Origin: Inia geoffrensis
Lineage: Eukaryota; Chordata; Mammalia; Artiodactyla; Iniidae
Reading direction: 5' to 3'
Length of the DNA: 64,000 bases
Assembly (NCBI GenBank): GCA_036417435.1
Contig: CM070910.1
Coordinates: 71,904,784 to 71,968,783 of the forward strand
In this document: piece by piece, positions 43,647 to 46,600 of the stretch
How the letters are laid out: the number at the start of each line of letters is the position of its first letter
Numbering within the stretch: the stretch's first letter is position 1
The notes under the pieces: generated by a model
What the model saw: the letters and a program-made list of their open reading frames with translations, nothing else
The model's database searches: none
What the model was told of the DNA's origin: nothing
Translations under genes and position numbers: made by a program

Positions 43647-46600
43647 AATATTACTTAGCCATAAAAAAGAACAAAATAATACCATTTGTAGCAACATAGA
43701 TGGACCTAGAGATTATCAGACTAAGTGAAATGAGTCAAAGACAAATATCATATACCACTCATATGTGGAATCTAATTTTTAAAAAAAATGATACAAATGA
43801 ACTTACTTACAAAACAGAAACAGACTCACAGATTTCAAAAAACAAACTTATGGTTACCAAAGGGGAAATGTGTTAGGGAGGGATAAATTAGGAGTTTGGG
43901 ATTAACATATGCACATTACTATATCTAAAATAGGTAACAACAAGGACCTACTGTATAGCACAGGGAACTCTACTCAATATTCTGTAATAACCTATATGGG
44001 AAAAGAATCTGAAAAAAAAGAATATATGTATAAATATATAAATGAATCACTTTGCTGTACACCTGAAACTAACACAACATTGTAAATCAACTGTACTCCA
44101 ATAAAGTTAAAAAAATAAAAAAGGAACAGTGAAGTCAAAAGGCTGCTCTAGCAGCACATATAGTGAAACCTTTGCATCTTCTGGAGACTTATTTCCTAGA
44201 TTAACAGTACAGATGCTTGTAAGAAGCTACAGGGTAATGTTTTTTGGTTTTGTGGGTTTTCTTCAGAATTGAAATTACAGAACAAATTTAATGCTTGTAG
44301 CACTTATGAAAGGGACATTTTAAACCTGTTTTTCCTTTCTATTTGGAAGCTGCTCTCAGCTCTGAGTTCCATTATAGTGAATATGAGGGGAAGCCTTCAT
44401 GACCCACCTACACCAAGGCATACTTATACCACCAATATTACCACTGTAAATGTATAGAAGATGACCCTATCAGGATATAATTATTTCCAAAAAGGCATAT
44501 ATTCCTTGTTTAAAAATAAAAAATTAGCAAACTAAATTCAACAGTACATTAAAAGGATCATACACAATGATCAAGTGAGATTCATTCCTGGGATGCTTTA
44601 GCATATGCAGATCAATAAATGTGATACACCACATTAACTGAATGAAAGATAAAAATCATATGATCATCTCAATCAGTGTTGAAAGAACATTTGACAATAT
44701 TAAACACTCATTCATGATAAAAAAAAAAGTCTTAAAAGATTAGGTATAAAATGAATGTACCTCAACATAATAAAGTCCATAGATAACAAGACCACAGCTA
44801 ACATCATACTCAGTGGTGAGAGACTAGAAGCTTTTCTGCTAAGATCAGGAAGAAGAAAAGAATGCTCACTCTTACCACTTTTATTCAGCATAGTACTAGA
44901 AGCCTTAGCCAGAGCAATCAGTCAAGAAAAATAAAGGCATCAGAATTGGAAAGGGTGAAATAAAATTGTCTCTGTGAATGACATTATTTTATATATAGAA
45001 AATCCTAAAGACTCCACCTAAAAACCGCTGGTCAACAAATTCAGTAAAGTTGCAGGATACCAAAATCAGTATACAAAAATCAGTAATGTTTCTATATACT
45101 AGCAACAAATTATCCAAAAAATAAAACAATTCTATTTACAGTAATATCAAAAACAATAAAATACTTGGAAATAAATTTATCTAAGGAGATAAAAGATCTG
45201 TACAGTGATAACTATAAGACATTGATAAAAGAAATTGAAGAAGACACAAATAGAAAGGTATTGAATGTTCATGGATTAGAAGAATTGATGTTGTTAAAAT
45301 GTCCAAAGCCATCTATAGATTCACTACAATCCCTGTCAAGATTCCAATGGCATTTCTTACAGTAATAGAAAAAACAATCTGAAATCTGTATGGAACCACA
45401 AAAGACCATAAATAGCCAAAGTAATCCTAAGAAAGAAGAACAAAGCTGGAAGCATCTCATTTCCTAATTTCAAACTATATTATACAAATATATAACTGTA
45501 GTAATCAAAACAGTATGGTCCTGGCATTAAAAATAGACACATAGACCAATGGAATCAAATCAAGAACCCAGAAATAAATCCATGCATACATATTTGATAA
45601 GGGAGCCAAGAATACTCTTTGGACAAAAGACAGTTTCTTCTATAAATGGTTGTGGGAAATTTTGATATTCACATGCAAAAGACTGAAACTAGACCCTTAC
45701 CTTACACCACACACAAATATTAATCCTAAATGGATTAGAGACTTAAATGTAAGACCAGAAACCATAAATTTCCTAGAATAAAATATAGGGGGAACATTCC
45801 CTGACATGTCTTGGCATAGATCCTTTGTGGATATGACACCTTAAACACAAGCAGTGAAATAAACAAATGGGACTACATCAAACTAAAAAAGCCTGCACAA
45901 CCAAAGAAATAATTAACATGATGAAAAGGCAACCTATGAAGTGGGAGAAAATATTTGTAAACCACACATCTGATAAGGAGCTAACATCCAAAATATTCAA
46001 GGGACTCACACAACTCAAGAGCAAAAAAAAAAAAAAAAAAAAATTAAAAATGGGCAAAGGACCTGAATAGACATTATTACAAAGAAGATATTTAAATGGC
46101 CAACAGCTACATCAAAAGGTGTTCAACATCACTAATCATTAGGGAAATGCAAGTCAAACCCAAAGTGAGCTATATCAAAAAGAATGGCTATTATCAAAAA
46201 CAGAAGTAACAAGTATTGATGAGGATGTGGAGGAAAAGGAACCCATATGCACTGTTGGTGAGACTGTAAATTGGTGCAGCCAGTGCTCATTGAAGCATTA
46301 TTTACATCAGCCAAGACATGGAAATAATGTTAAGTGTCCATCAGTGGGTGAATGGATAAAGAAAATGTGACATATTATATATACATACAATGGAATGGTA
46401 TTCAGCCATAAAAAAAAAAAAAAGGAAACCCTGCCACTCACAACAACATGGATGGTCCTTGAGGGCTTTATGCTAAGTCAGACAGAGAAATACCGATTCT
46501 ATGTAATCTTACATGTGTACCCTAAACAACCCCAAACACGCTGAAACAAAGATCAGATTGGCAGTTGCCAGAGGCAGGGTGCGGAGGAATTGGGGGAATT

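Larger units (their letters stand above)
39921..44125 (+). mobile_element. Younger L1 inserted in the old L1; 5' end present, ORF2 internally deleted
   Basis: Three ~67-bp tandem units (39929-40140), a 5' UTR that includes the YY1-like box 'ggacaagatggcag' near 40204, degenerate ORF1 (41143-42035), a jump at about 42290 straight into late ORF2, and a 3' UTR ending 'ccaataaagttaaaa' (AATAAA 44100-44105). Relative to the L1 at 54778 about 2.35 kb of ORF2 (endonuclease and reverse transcriptase) is absent. It cannot move on its own. Confidence 0.85.
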
